From assembly GCA_914767715.1 (NCBI GenBank), contig OU612067.1, positions 1,424,001-1,488,000 of the forward strand: a stretch of 64,000 nucleotides of DNA, given 5' to 3'. Positions 49,888-61,141 of this stretch are shown here, in pieces. The notes under the pieces were generated by a model. It searched no databases and was not told where the DNA came from. It saw nothing but the letters and a program-made list of their open reading frames with translations. The translations under genes and the position numbers were made by a program. Numbering within the stretch: the first letter of the stretch is position 1; every line of letters starts with the position of its first letter. The DNA is from Membranipora membranacea. Taxonomy: Eukaryota; Bryozoa; Gymnolaemata; Cheilostomatida; Membraniporidae.

Positions 49888-50422
49888 CTAGAACCAGCTA
49901 GCAAACCAGTTATACCATGTTGCTTCGTCCTTTTTACTTAGGTCTTTTTCCTTTTGCCTTAACTCCTCATTCTCCCTCTCAATTCTTTTCATTTCAGCCT
50001 CAAGTTTTTCGCGTTCCAACTCTGCAATTCTGCGTTCCAGGGCAGCTGTCTTGCCAACCTCTTCAATTCTGGCACTCTCTTTCTCCATTGCCATCTGCAT
50101 TTCAGTCAGCGCATTAGCCGCTTTTTCTTTGGACTCCTTGATCTGTCTTTTAAGTTCCTCCTCATCCTTAGTTTGTTTCTTTATCCTTTCTTCTTCTTTG
50201 ATCTGTCGTTCCTTTGCTTCCTTTTCCATTTGTTTCTGTCTTTCCGCCTGTTCTTGCATCATGACTTGCATTTTCTCTTCCCTAGCCCGAGCCGCATCTT
50301 CAGCTTCTTTAGCTTTTTTTTTGTCCTCCAAAACTTCCCTTCTTTCATCTGCCAACTCAGCGCTCTTCTGGATTAGATCCGCGTGCTCTGTGTGCTTTTT
50401 TTTAAGCAGTGTCCAGTATTTC
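49888..50422 (-). CDS. coiled-coil C-terminal exon (partial gene)
   Basis: An open exon of about 177 residues follows an acceptor at 50422 (CATTTGAAG|GAAATACTGG) and ends at the stop 49888. It begins KYWTLLKKKHTEHADLIQKS. It then becomes a long charged helix dominated by Glu, Lys, Arg and Gln (EEERIKKQTKDEEELKRQ), a strong coiled-coil pattern, and ends WYNWFASWF. Pervasive in-frame coding bias makes it a real exon. Its upstream exons were not found, possibly because they were displaced by the transposon-rich DNA at 51-58 kb. Coiled-coil tails like this occur in many families, including immune-type GTPases, so I assign no function. Confidence 0.6.
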
Positions 50423-51263
50423 CTTCAAATGGACAAGCAAAATATTTTAATGTTACTAGTAGCTGAGCTTAGCTTGACAAATTAATATATATGTAGGATT
50501 TTCGTTGAAAATGGTTTCTTAACCAAAATTTCCATGGTTATCCAGCCCTGTCCACTGGTTTCCTTACATTTTCCATCTTATTTTAATCTATTGTGATATT
50601 TTCCTAAGAGGGTCAGTGACCAGAGAGCACTGGTACTCATGGTATCAGAACTGAAATAAAAACATCTGGACTTTGCTATGCGCTTACTTGAAAGTGCAGT
50701 GGATATTCCCTCCAGTGTGTTTTTAAATTTGTCAATGTTTTTCATTTTATTTTAACATGGCATTATGACATGATTTAAGTGCTTGTCTTGTCTTGTCTTA
50801 TGAGGGGGACTGAGATAGAATTGAATAAATCTTTCAGAATACAGGCGATATATGGCACCCATCGTATTCAGAGGCCCCGGACAAATTTGATTTAGCATAA
50901 ATTGGTAGTAAATCTGTCAGACAATTTTATAAAGTCAGCCAGATCCACCACCTTAAAGTGCTTGTAAAGGAAACAGGTTTTTGGTATCATTCTAGAGCTC
51001 TCAGTCTAGTTTAGAACATTATGCTATGTCCAAAAGCAGCCTGTGGCCCAGTTAAGAATTATTTTCACTCCAAGTTGGGATGAGAAGGTACTAAAAAGGT
51101 ACTATTTTTTTTCTATTTTTCTCCTTTGGAGTTGTGATCACTTGTAGAAAATAGTATCTTTTTAGTACCTTAGATTATAATGGGAATATACAGTATCTCG
51201 TAAATAAGACTTTTTGTTATGACACAGTGGTTTTGATATTCCCTGCGTACAATATTAAACCAC
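50423..51263. other. non-coding, no gene seen
   Basis: No exon was identified that would join the coiled-coil exon. A local inverted pair surrounds AAGGTACTATTTTTT and AAATAGTATCTTTTT near 51095-51165. Confidence 0.35.
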
Positions 51264-51360
51264 ACAGAATTACTGTGGCCCAGAAAGCCGGATAAAACTA
51301 AACTTATCTGCTGTGAATTTAATTTAAAAAGGCTTGAATTGAATTAAACATTTCAGTGAA

Positions 51361-51475
51361 TTTAATCAAACTTCTCTGCATCAAACTTTTCTGTTCTGCA
51401 TCAAACTTTTCTGTTCTGCATCAAACTTTTCTACTCTGCATCAAACTTTTTTACTCTGAATCAAACTTTTACGCT
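51361..51475. repeat. minisatellite in left arm, 20-bp unit
   Basis: About five imperfect copies of a 20-bp unit with core CATCAAACTTTTCT form the inner part of the left foldback arm. Confidence 0.85.
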
Positions 51476-51821
51476 CCCTTGATATCAACCACCCTATATT
51501 ATATTATATTGCTGTATGTAGGTCCTCAGTCTACCAATAGTTCATAGTCAATAGGCTTTCATTTCAATCCATCATCGATGATTTGCAATAGAACTGCATG
51601 GCAATCTTTATCAAGGCCACAGTCACACAGCATGGACAATACGTTTCTCCCAAACATTTCGAACAGCTACCCTTTAGGAGTTTAGTTTTCGCGGCATTTA
51701 GGATTCGCTTTTCGGTTGTTGCCTAGGTTGCAAAATTTAGTGTAACTTAAATTAAACTCACTCACCATAGTTTCATAAATAATGTAGAATTATACAGGAA
51801 TACGCCTTCCCTAAGCATGCA

Positions 51822-51903
51822 AGCTAGCGTGGTGTAGGGGTCTAAGTGTCTGCCTAGCAATCAGATGGAGATTTATATCCTGGGTTCGTATCCCAGCTAG
51901 GAC
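51822..51903 (+). repeat. tRNA-derived sequence inside the foldback element
   Basis: A D-arm/A-box-like GTGGTGTAGGGGTCTAAGTG and a perfect T-arm CTGGGTTCGTATCCCAG are followed by a T run. The anticodon region (CTGCCTAGCAATCAG) has an oversized loop and the acceptor stem does not pair, so it is more likely a SINE head or tRNA pseudogene than a working tRNA. Confidence 0.6.
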
Positions 51904-53483
51904 ATTTTTTTTAAATTTTCACTTGTAAGCCTACTAGCGAAATTTAGTACTAGTGAAATTTAGTACCAGGTCCAGAAATTAAACTCTAGCTAAATTTAAC
52001 TCCTATAGGGTATATCAGAAATCTCTATTTAAACTGGTTTATACAGGGAGACCCTGTTTGTTTTTCCCCAGACTGTTTGCTTTTCTAGACAGATCATTAT
52101 TTCTTCATGTATGTTGGATTCTAAACCCGTCCAGCACATAAATGTGAAAAGTGAATCATCATAGAAATTGTCGATTGCCTCAACAGACAGAAAGTCTAAT
52201 TCTCTTTGGACCCATCCTTTCACAAATTTCGTTAGCCTATACGCTGAAGCTAAGCTATTATCATGTATGAGTCTGAGTATGTACAAGTCAGATTGCTAAC
52301 AAAAATGTATATCATTCTGCTGATGCAAAGCAATAAAACCTCAAAGAAAACAAAGAGCTGGCATCTGACCAGATTCAATTCTATTTCATGACACCTGCTC
52401 TTACTAAAATAATTACCCTAGTAGAGGCTGGCCCTTGCAAAAACCTCCGCACCAATTATTACATCTGTATGTATTACCTAGGTAAAAACTCCCAGTAAAT
52501 TTCCCTAATGTATTGGGATGTTTTCTTGAACCGCAGTTTTAGCCTGTCCATATTATCAAAGTAGTATTATCTCCGGTGTGGTTATGCAGCAACCCACTGG
52601 TGTGAATTGTCATGTTTGTATCAGTATCAATTAAAAGTTTGACAAATTGTTTGAAATTGTGGTATTAGGTCAGACTCGTGCTAACAGAATGAATTAGGTT
52701 TTCGGGTGAGGATTGTGGCCAGCAAAACCATAAGCCCATTTATTTGTAGTGACCTCACTTAGATTGCTGCAGAGTTCATATCGTCAAGCTAGCAGAAAAC
52801 AATGTCCATACATTAATTGCTTCATTTTTTTTAAATGTTATATTGGTTACTATAGAAATTTCATGGAAATCGATTATTGGTAATGAGTGGAAGAATAAAT
52901 TTTATGACTTTACCATTAGTAAGATAGCAATGAAAATTCCCTTTTTGTATAGTATAAGAAAGATCTGAGGCCAGTCAGTCTAGGGCTGGTGATAAGCTGT
53001 TGCCCTTAGTATAGTAAAGGTCGCTATTAAAGTTTGTTCCCAAAAACTAGGCTTGTTTGCTGACTAACACGAATGATAAGAGTAGTGGTTAGGCCCACAA
53101 ATGAAATTGAAGTTTCATTGTGACTGTATACGACAAAAGGTCCCACTTGTAAGGATTTTCCATTTGCTGTAAAAGCTATTTGGGAATTCAACAAATATTT
53201 ATAAATGTATTGATTCCTTATACCTGTGTATTTTTGAAATTCCCTGCTTAAAAACTTGTAGTTTATAAAGCTGAGGATAACAGCCTGTATGGTACCAAAT
53301 CTTAAATAATAGACCTGCATGTATGGTATAAAATATTTGTACTGGGAACGCCCAAAAATAGCTGGTTACCCATCTTTCATCTTCCTTCTAACAAAATATG
53401 CACCAAAATTTTCTGTGATGCAAATTTGTAGATTGAGGACCTGCATACAGTAATACATAGTATATAGGCAGGTTGATATCAGT

Positions 53484-53705
53484 GGAGCGGAAAAGTTTGA
53501 TTCAGAGTAGAAAAGTTTGATGCAGCAGAACAAAAAGTTTGATGCAGAGTATAAAAGTTTGATGCAGAACAGAAGAGTTTGATGCAGAATAGAAAAGTTT
53601 AATTCAGAGTAGAAAAGTTTGATTAAGAGGAGAAAAGTTTGATGCAGAACTTGAAAGTTTGATGCAGAAAAGTTTAATGCAGAAAAGTTTGATTAAATTC
53701 ACTGA
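53484..53705. repeat. minisatellite in right arm, about 20-bp unit
   Basis: About ten copies of AAAAGTTTGATGCAGAAC-type units, the reverse complement of the left-arm array at 51361-51475. Confidence 0.85.
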
Positions 53706-53795
53706 AATGTTTAATTCAATTCAGGTCTTTTTTAAATTAAATTCACAGCAGATAAGTTTAATTTTATCCGGCTTTCTGGGCCACGGTACAGAATT

Positions 53796-55632
53796 TATCT
53801 ATTGAATGAATGAGTGAATACAATGCAAAGTTAATCTGTCCCATGTTATGTGGCTTAGCTGGTAAAATGGGATAGTGTATAAAAGTTCATAATTGAATGA
53901 CAAAGCAAACGATCGAAATCAAGCACGGCAAAAATTACAACTCTAGCTCATCCGACAGCGAGAGTGATAATTATAGGGAGATTAACAGATCCAGTGAGAG
54001 CGAGATTGAATATCATTCAGGAGGCAATTGTAGCAAATCGACGTCGAGTCCATGTGATTATCATAGGGAAAATGTCCCTGAGGTATTCACACCAATGAAC
54101 TTAGTTCATTGGTCACACCACTAAGTTTAAATCTGTATGATTTCGGCCACTTGAAATAACCCACAGTGCTTTGACAGATACAACATTTTCTGTTAACCAT
54201 GGTTACTGCTAGAGATAGAAATTGGCAATATAAAGGCAGATCAATACATGGCTAAAGTATTTCAAGGTTTTGTTTATATTTATTTGATGAATAAATGAGA
54301 TTGTGACTACATGGATTGTATTGAAGATTATAAATACTAAGATATGACATTCCAATCAAACTCTGTCTTCAGCCGTTATGCTTTATGATTAGTGGCTTTC
54401 AATAGAATTTCAATGGAAGATACAAAATTTACACATGTAGACTGGATGTTTTTCTAATTTGCACAAAAATCTAAAATAATTTGTTTTTAAATCTCGACAT
54501 TTCAGGCATTAGGATGATGTTAAAATCCAAAGCATGCGATGATTAATACTGAGTGATTTGAAGTTTTGAGAACCTTTACAACAATTTTTGCAAATATTCT
54601 GAAGTTTGGACTCACAAGATTTTTTCGGGTAAACTTTGTTGTTTACATCAAAAACTGGAATTTACAAGTCACAAAGTAAATTGAAGTAAATAAAATCGTC
54701 ATCTAGTTATTTCGGACTTCAGGGTGATGAAAAATGTAAATGAATTTGACTGCCTCCTAAAGAGAGGAGTATTGATAATCGTGTAAGCAGTGGAATACCT
54801 TGAGGAACTTTCTATATTATTTTACATCAGATCTTGTCCACCTGTGCATCACAGAGACTCAGCACATCTAAACATGGACTATCAATATTACTGACTGAGT
54901 GCAGCATGCCATATGAGAACCTATGTCAAAGCACACATCAGTCACATAGGAAATTAATTTGTCGAGTTTTTGAGTTATTTCATCAGTATGGATCTTATTT
55001 GGGGGGCTAGTGTTGGATATTATCGCAAGATTTGGTACTAACCATAAAGCATTGTATGGACCATTTTTAAGTAAATCTGAAATAAGCAAGGCTTTGTCAG
55101 CAGGAAGAATTCATTGCTCCAGTGTAATCTTATTTAAACAGAGCAAACAAGCGCAGCGGTATGAAATGAAAATCACTCGCTTGAAAAGCTGTGGACAGGG
55201 AATGGGTCATAGTCATTGATTGTAATGTACAGTCAGTATTTATAATCTTTGGTACAATGGTTCTTCTAATCTCTTCTTCAACATGGGCTCATAACAGAAA
55301 TGAAGGTTGTTTTGATTAGCGGTCTCAATACATTAAATTTGAACTTTTATGTCATCGACAGACTTGTGAGTGACTTTGTCATGTATTTGCAAAAGTTGTT
55401 ATCTAACCACAATAGTCACTAATATTACTGTATTTCCCCCATAATAGGCTCATTACAAATCGCCTGGACAAGTTGGGCTGTGCATGAGTAGGCAACTCAA
55501 TAGTGTTAACTTATAACCCCCAAACCTACCAGACCAAGTAACCCTGAAGACTTATTTTTCATGCAAATGCATGTGTGATAGCTGTCTTAATCTCAATTCA
55601 AGCTCAAAAATGATACCAAGAACCCTGTTCCT
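53796..55632. other. non-coding, no gene seen
   Basis: Includes an imperfect palindrome CCAATGAACTTAGTTCATTGG at about 54093-54113 (see the related one near 80-97), and the probable 3' UTR of the LINE that ends at 55633. The Ser-rich ORF at 53897-54124 has no supporting evidence. Confidence 0.4.
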
Positions 55633-57458
55633 TTACAAACACTTTAATGCAAAGTTGTGTTGATATGAATCTATTTTGAGTGTTTTCTCTCTGATTTTTG
55701 AGTAATTTCGGCAGTCAAAAATAAAGTGAATATTTGAATCCGATATCGCACCGCATTTAGGACAGGATGACTCGTCAGGGATGTTCATTCGGTTTAAGTG
55801 TTCTCTGAATGGACCATGACCTGTGATAGTGTTTACAACATATGCCAGAAGTGGCCTTCTGAGTTTCAACAGGGGTTTCGATATTTGACCCTTGATATGT
55901 CTAGTAATGGTTTTTGTTTTTGTACATTTCTTTGAGTTGAACCACTTATCTTCAAAAGAGCTGATAGGTTGTTCTTTGATCTTTTGTTTTATGACTGTTT
56001 GAGCAATAGGGGGTGAGGATTCAGGATCGAGGGTATCAAGCGCACCTCCGAGGTTGGCAAGCTCATCAGCACGCTCATTACCATCGATCCCGGAGTGGGC
56101 AGGGACCCAGATAAGAGTGATGGAGTTACTCTTCACAAGGGTATTTAAGTTGTGTATGCATTCGTGTTTGTTCTAACTTCAGGGTTTTGAAGGGACTGGA
56201 GTGAAGAGAGACTGTCTGTGATTATAGCTATTTTTCTATTCCTGGAACATTCAAGAACCATGGCAGCTATTGAAATTCCAGTAATTTCTGCTTGTGATAT
56301 TGTTGCATTTTGAGTTAGATGTATTGTGATTTCCTCATTGTTACAAGCTTGGCCATATGATTCTTCTTGTGTTTGTTGGATGAGTATACCAGTTCCCACA
56401 CCAAGGTCATGAGATGAGCCATCAGTGTAGACACAAGTATCAAAGTCTTGAAGCGGAACAGTTTAGTTTTGCCAGTCTTCTCTGGTTGGGAATGAAAACT
56501 CAATATTTGGGTGGCAAAATAAAATCTCTCTGTGTTTGTGGTCATTTGGTTGGTGGATGGTAATTTGAACTTCTGTGAGCCTTTTGTAATGCTCTTTTGG
56601 TAATCTTCTCAGTTGTTTTAAATCAGCATTCCACCATGGGTTGGATCTGCTCCCTCTGAACTTGGATTGAGGACAGGCTAAGGCAAATGATAATTGTATG
56701 ATTTCCGTCAGTTTATTTGTTGTATGATCAATTAGGTGAGGAAGGGTCTTTATGTGGCCATGTGGATCAACTGGGAAGTCAAATTCTATTGACGATATTT
56801 TCTCATTAATAGAGCGCTCAAACTCTTCGTTTTTTATTTTCCTGGGATTTTGATGTAAGGGTATTGGTATATGAGTTTTGGTTAGGGTGAAATCATTCTG
56901 TCTGTGGTCAGAAAGAGTTTCTCTGTTATTGACCTTCCAGTGTTTTATGTTGTTTGATAGAGATGGAGTAACAAGGGTCAGATCAATTATGGAGTTATAT
57001 CTAGTTGATAGAAATGTTGGTTCCTGGCCTACATGTGCAACATCAAGATTATTGGTTAAAAGAAAGTCAAAAAGGCTGTCGCCTCTTACATTTGTGTCCC
57101 GACTGCTCCAGATGGAGTGGTGGGCGTTTAAATCACACCCAACGATAAGGTTAGTATTGTTTGACTCACAATGTGAAACAAGGGAGCTTGTGATGTTGTT
57201 AGGAGGATGGTTTTGATCAATGGGCTTGTAAACTGAACTGATTATCATGTTTTGATTCGGATTTTCATTAAATGTCATTTGCAATGTAACGATGTCTCGA
57301 TTAGTGTAGCATGGCAGGGGAAAGGCAGTGAGTTTTTTGTCAACTGCAATGGCAACACGGGGTGTGGGTTGGGTTTTATCATAGAAAAGATGATGTGATT
57401 TCAGGGCTTGGAAACCTGACACATTTGATTTATGGATCCAGGGCTCTTGGATAAGTGC
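55633..57458 (-). pseudogene. I-group LINE relic: endonuclease plus RNase H, reverse transcriptase deleted
   Basis: Reading right to left, the translation begins ALIQEPWIHKSN at 57458 and carries AP-endonuclease motifs: the QE glutamate, GCDLNAHHSIW, IDLTLVTPS and the SDH of ETLSDHR. It continues to NPWWNADLKQLRR. Within about 60 codons it reaches RNase H without any RT motif. After an in-frame TAA at 56463 come YTDGS, QAEITGISIA and ITDSLSSL. A frame shift near 56160 then leads to WVPAHSGIDGNERADELANL and a CCHC-like end (CPKCGAISDSNIHFIFDC). Endonuclease plus C-terminal RNase H is typical of I, Loa or Ingi-type elements. The element is 5'-truncated and inactive. Confidence 0.9.
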
Positions 57459-58669
57459 TTAGGAAAGCTAAAAATTACCAAAGGCAACTTTATCCCAGGT
57501 GCGTTCTAATAGCCAATAACTAATAGCGTTGGCAAACAAAAAACGCTGCTTAAAATTCATTATAATTTTATGGGAGCACAAATATAGTATTTCTGATCGT
57601 ATTTATATTATAATGGTGTTGCCCATTTGGAGACATTGGTCTATGAATATAATAAAGTCTATAAATTATTCTACCATATAAACCACTGCGATAAAATGGT
57701 ATGTATGATTGTGAACCTGCAAACCCTCTTGATAAGTGTCCAGGCAGCTATACTTACACCATACATAAATTATCACAATACAGAATGTGTCAAAGGAAGA
57801 CAAATTGGATACATTTTCTGTTAATCAGACAAAGGGGAGATAACCTTCTCTTGGCAGTCTACACTGTTTATATTTGAATTTTGTGCTAGTGCATGTCAAG
57901 CCAAATTTTTTTTTGCTTTCCTAAATATTTTAAACCACTGCTGCAACAGCTGGGCTTTGCCCAGCATAGCCACCAGTCAAAAATTTATATGGAGAGTTGT
58001 GGCATCAAACCATCTAACCAGTAACTTTGAATGTGGATACATTTCGGATTTTTAGCTAAAACATTGGGAATCAATTGTGATCGATTTGATTTAATTTCGC
58101 CCTAAAAGGCCTGAAAAAGTATTACATGAAGCAGATTAATCTATCACAATTTTCAGACTCAAAATTCGACTAAGACTGATTGAGTTATCAATAAAAAACT
58201 GCATTATGAACCACAATTCAGTGAGAAAATCATTGCTTCTACGCAATTCAGTGCTGCAGCCAAAGAGTTATCAAATTATAACTCTATGGCTGCAATGCAC
58301 CCACAATGAAGTGTCTCATGATACGCCTATCGCATTTGCTCAGACACTTCTCACGCTCTCCATGACTACATCAACACAGGCGGTCTATTTTATCAGTGGT
58401 CGATTCATTCTAGCTCATACTAGGACTGCCCTTGCTGACAAAAACCATTTTAGACATGATTGATTTCTGTGTACTATCTAGTCTAATTACTTAGTAATTT
58501 TTGTAATATTGTTTACTTGCTATTTACATTTTCACAATGTAAAACAGAGCAATATGTGTTGGCTCTAATTTTTATTTCACTTTTAATCCTACGACTTGTG
58601 ATTATAATCACTGTACTGACAGGAAATTCAAGTCCATAGAACAACAACAATTATGCTGGGGGGGGGGGG
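57459..58669. other. non-coding, no gene seen
   Basis: AT-rich, with short ORFs only (57627-57824 and 58206-58463, both unrecognised). Confidence 0.4.
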
Positions 58670-58828
58670 GGTCTTTCGATTAGAAACAGCCAAAATTGCA
58701 ATCTGATTGCTCACTTAGTGAGTGAGCGATACCTGCTAGGCTCTTGCTTTCAAATAGCTCAGTCATTGATGGAACAATATACATTTTGAGTGAGCGAATC
58801 GGGAACAAATTTGTCTAATTGAAAGACC
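58670..58828. mobile_element. 159-bp MITE with 14-bp terminal inverted repeats
   Basis: It starts GGTCTTTCGATTAG and ends CTAATTGAAAGACC, inverted repeats with one mismatch. The interior (CTGCTAGGCTCTTGC, CTCAGTCATTGATGGAAC) matches the truncated copy at 14.49 kb. A run of about 11 G abuts the left end. A further end-like piece (CCTAATTGAAAGACAT) lies near 58876, suggesting a second nearby fragment. Confidence 0.8.
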
Positions 58829-59526
58829 TTTAAGTGATGTGATAGTGATAACTTGGGTTAGTAAAGCAGCGCTCTTCCTAATTGAAAGACATTAGATTTA
58901 CTTGTTAGATACACCCATAACATTGAGTGTCACGAGAAGGATTGCAAGTCCTATTGGTTTTTCAACACTGTCACACGCAAGTCTCATCCGTAAGAGTATT
59001 GGCATATAGGAAGGGATGAACCTGCATTATTATAAAATTTGATCTGTTTGCTCATGCGCTTATCGGCGAGACTGCAGGCTATAAATGCCAACATCACCTG
59101 TCTGTTTGTCAGGAGGCTTCAAAAAGCAAAACTATTAGGTAGACTGTTGACCTGATAATTCGAACATCAAAATCCTGATATCTAATAACCTATCACTGAT
59201 ATTCCAACTGGCACATCATTACTTTACGATGATACTGGTCAGCACTGGACTAGTGAGGGCGATAAGGTATTTGCATTTGTCCACCTTGGCCAACTATTGA
59301 CACAGCTCACATTCTTAAAAGCACTGTCAACACCGATTGTTATTATGGCTTTATGATATAACAGAAATCTTGATCGAATACTTGCATTTGTCACGGTTGC
59401 ACCAAGAAATTTCTTTTATATGGACAATAGTAACAATAGGTTTTGGCTTGCTGTTGAGATTCACTGTGCCTTTACGTCATGGCGCAAAGTTGTTTGATGT
59501 TTTGTGTTGACTTCTTTGATCATAGA
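58829..59526. other. non-coding, no gene seen
   Basis: Only the MITE end fragment near 58876 was recognised. Confidence 0.35.
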
Positions 59527-61048
59527 TTAAGAAAGCACAAAAATAATTTTGGCTGGCCATCCCTTTACAGCTTTGCCAACCATGACTATGGCCCTAAAGA
59601 TAGTCGTACCTAGTGTTGGAATATAACTGGTATTTGCTGCATTGGGCAAGGTCGGATCCATTGGTGAATATCTAAGTTTCATCGTTCCAGGACACAGTTT
59701 GAAAGTTTTTAACAGCTGCCTCACTCTTGTCCTAGGTTTTGCACTATAACCAGTTATTTTGTTTGTTGATATATCATAGAAACATCATTTGTCAACCCTG
59801 CTCCTATCTTGTCTAACTTTAGTTACATGATAACTCATAAATGACTATTTGCGTGGAGAACAGAGAGATTTTGTAAGAGGCTTTGCCAAAGCACCCTCAA
59901 AGCAACAAGCGTGTCTAAGATGATATTGCGCATATCAATCCATGAATTTTTTCGCAGCAAGCAGCAGGAGTCCAAGAGGATCATCTGAGAGGTTGTCTGA
60001 GTATGCGTCAGACCAAAGAGTGTCAGACATACGATTCATACATATTATATATCCAATGGTTGGCTAGCTCTTACAAAATTCCTGATGACTGTGTGGCAAG
60101 AAAGGAAATAATTGAATTGCTAATCATGGTCTGGTGCAATTTCTAGTCATCTGGCCTATTCTTTTGCTGTTTATCCAGAGACCTAAAGATTTTGTAAGAA
60201 ATGGTCCCATCAGATCACATCTTGGAGTTTTTGCCTCGAGATATAATGGTAACAAGGTTTTGGTTGACTACAACTATGCACTGCAAATGATATTGTTGAT
60301 ATTGGGTTTGCCAACACTTGTAGATTACACAATATTTTCACCCGATTTGCTCACGGTAGAAATTATTAAATTTGTAATGTTCCTAACAAAATGTCTATTT
60401 TATCAGTTTGTCTTACCCATAAGCTGGTGAGTCCGTTCCTCGTCTGTCAACTTGATAAACCCTCTTGTATTCTGCCTCTACCTGCTCCAGGAGCTGAGAT
60501 AGATCTCTCAAAATGTCTCGGCTCGGAATGTCTTTCTTAATCGAAGCCTTTGCATTCTACAAGCAGATTAAAACTGTGCACTGCACACACACATCGACAT
60601 GTCTCAAGGCATCACCTGCAGAAGTTTATTCATCAATTGGATTTAGATCAATATTGTTTTTCAAATTATAAAATCAGTTTCATTGTCCTTTGTCATTGTC
60701 ATTGTAGTTCAGGACCAAAGACATGCTGTTGACTTTCAAAATTGCTATCATCATTGGTCAGGTGATGATCATCCCTACGACTATTATTTTATTTTTGGAT
60801 TAAAGTGAAGGCATGATACATGATATCAAGAATACTGTGTTAAATTAAAGGTTAAATAAGATGAGGTTATTATAAAATTGCTTGGCTGCAAAATGCTACA
60901 CAACTGGATTTAATTGAGAGTTTGTTGACTAATTATTTATGACAATGATTTCCAAAATATTATATTGAATACATTTTACGCTATACTATTACTTTCATTG
61001 TGTAATAATATACATTTTTTAATGATTTGGATCGATAATAAAGTAATC

Positions 61049-61090
<42 letters not shown>

Positions 61091-61094
61091 CAAC

Positions 61095-61141
<47 letters not shown>

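Larger units (their letters stand above)
51264..53795. mobile_element. foldback-type transposon, 2516 bp, minisatellite arms, 8-bp target duplication
   Basis: ACAGAATT at 51264-51271 and 53788-53795 flanks long inverted arms. The left arm (51272 to about 51475) starts ACTGTGGCCCAGAAAGCC. The right arm (about 53484-53787) ends GGCTTTCTGGGCCACGGT. Each arm has a unique outer part of about 100 bp and an inner array of 20-bp repeats (GCATCAAACTTTTCTGTTCT type on the left, its complement on the right). The right array is longer. This arm design matches foldback elements such as Drosophila FB and sea-urchin TU. The 2-kb interior has no recognisable transposase; two minus-strand ORFs (52029-52286, 53027-53320) are unrecognised. 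Confidence 0.88.

Noticed and set aside
50051-50485. Leu/Ser/Cys-rich ORF on the plus strand resembling membrane protein
   Set aside because: It is the antisense of the coiled-coil exon; no splice or start support.
51822-51903. Functional tRNA gene
   Set aside because: The T-arm is perfect but the acceptor stem does not pair and the anticodon loop is too large; better explained as tRNA-derived repeat.
59940-60045. Minus-strand frame reading SDTLWSDAYSDNLSDDPLGL
   Set aside because: Looks coding-like but has a stop after about 30 codons and no phase-compatible splice sites; perhaps an old transposon piece.
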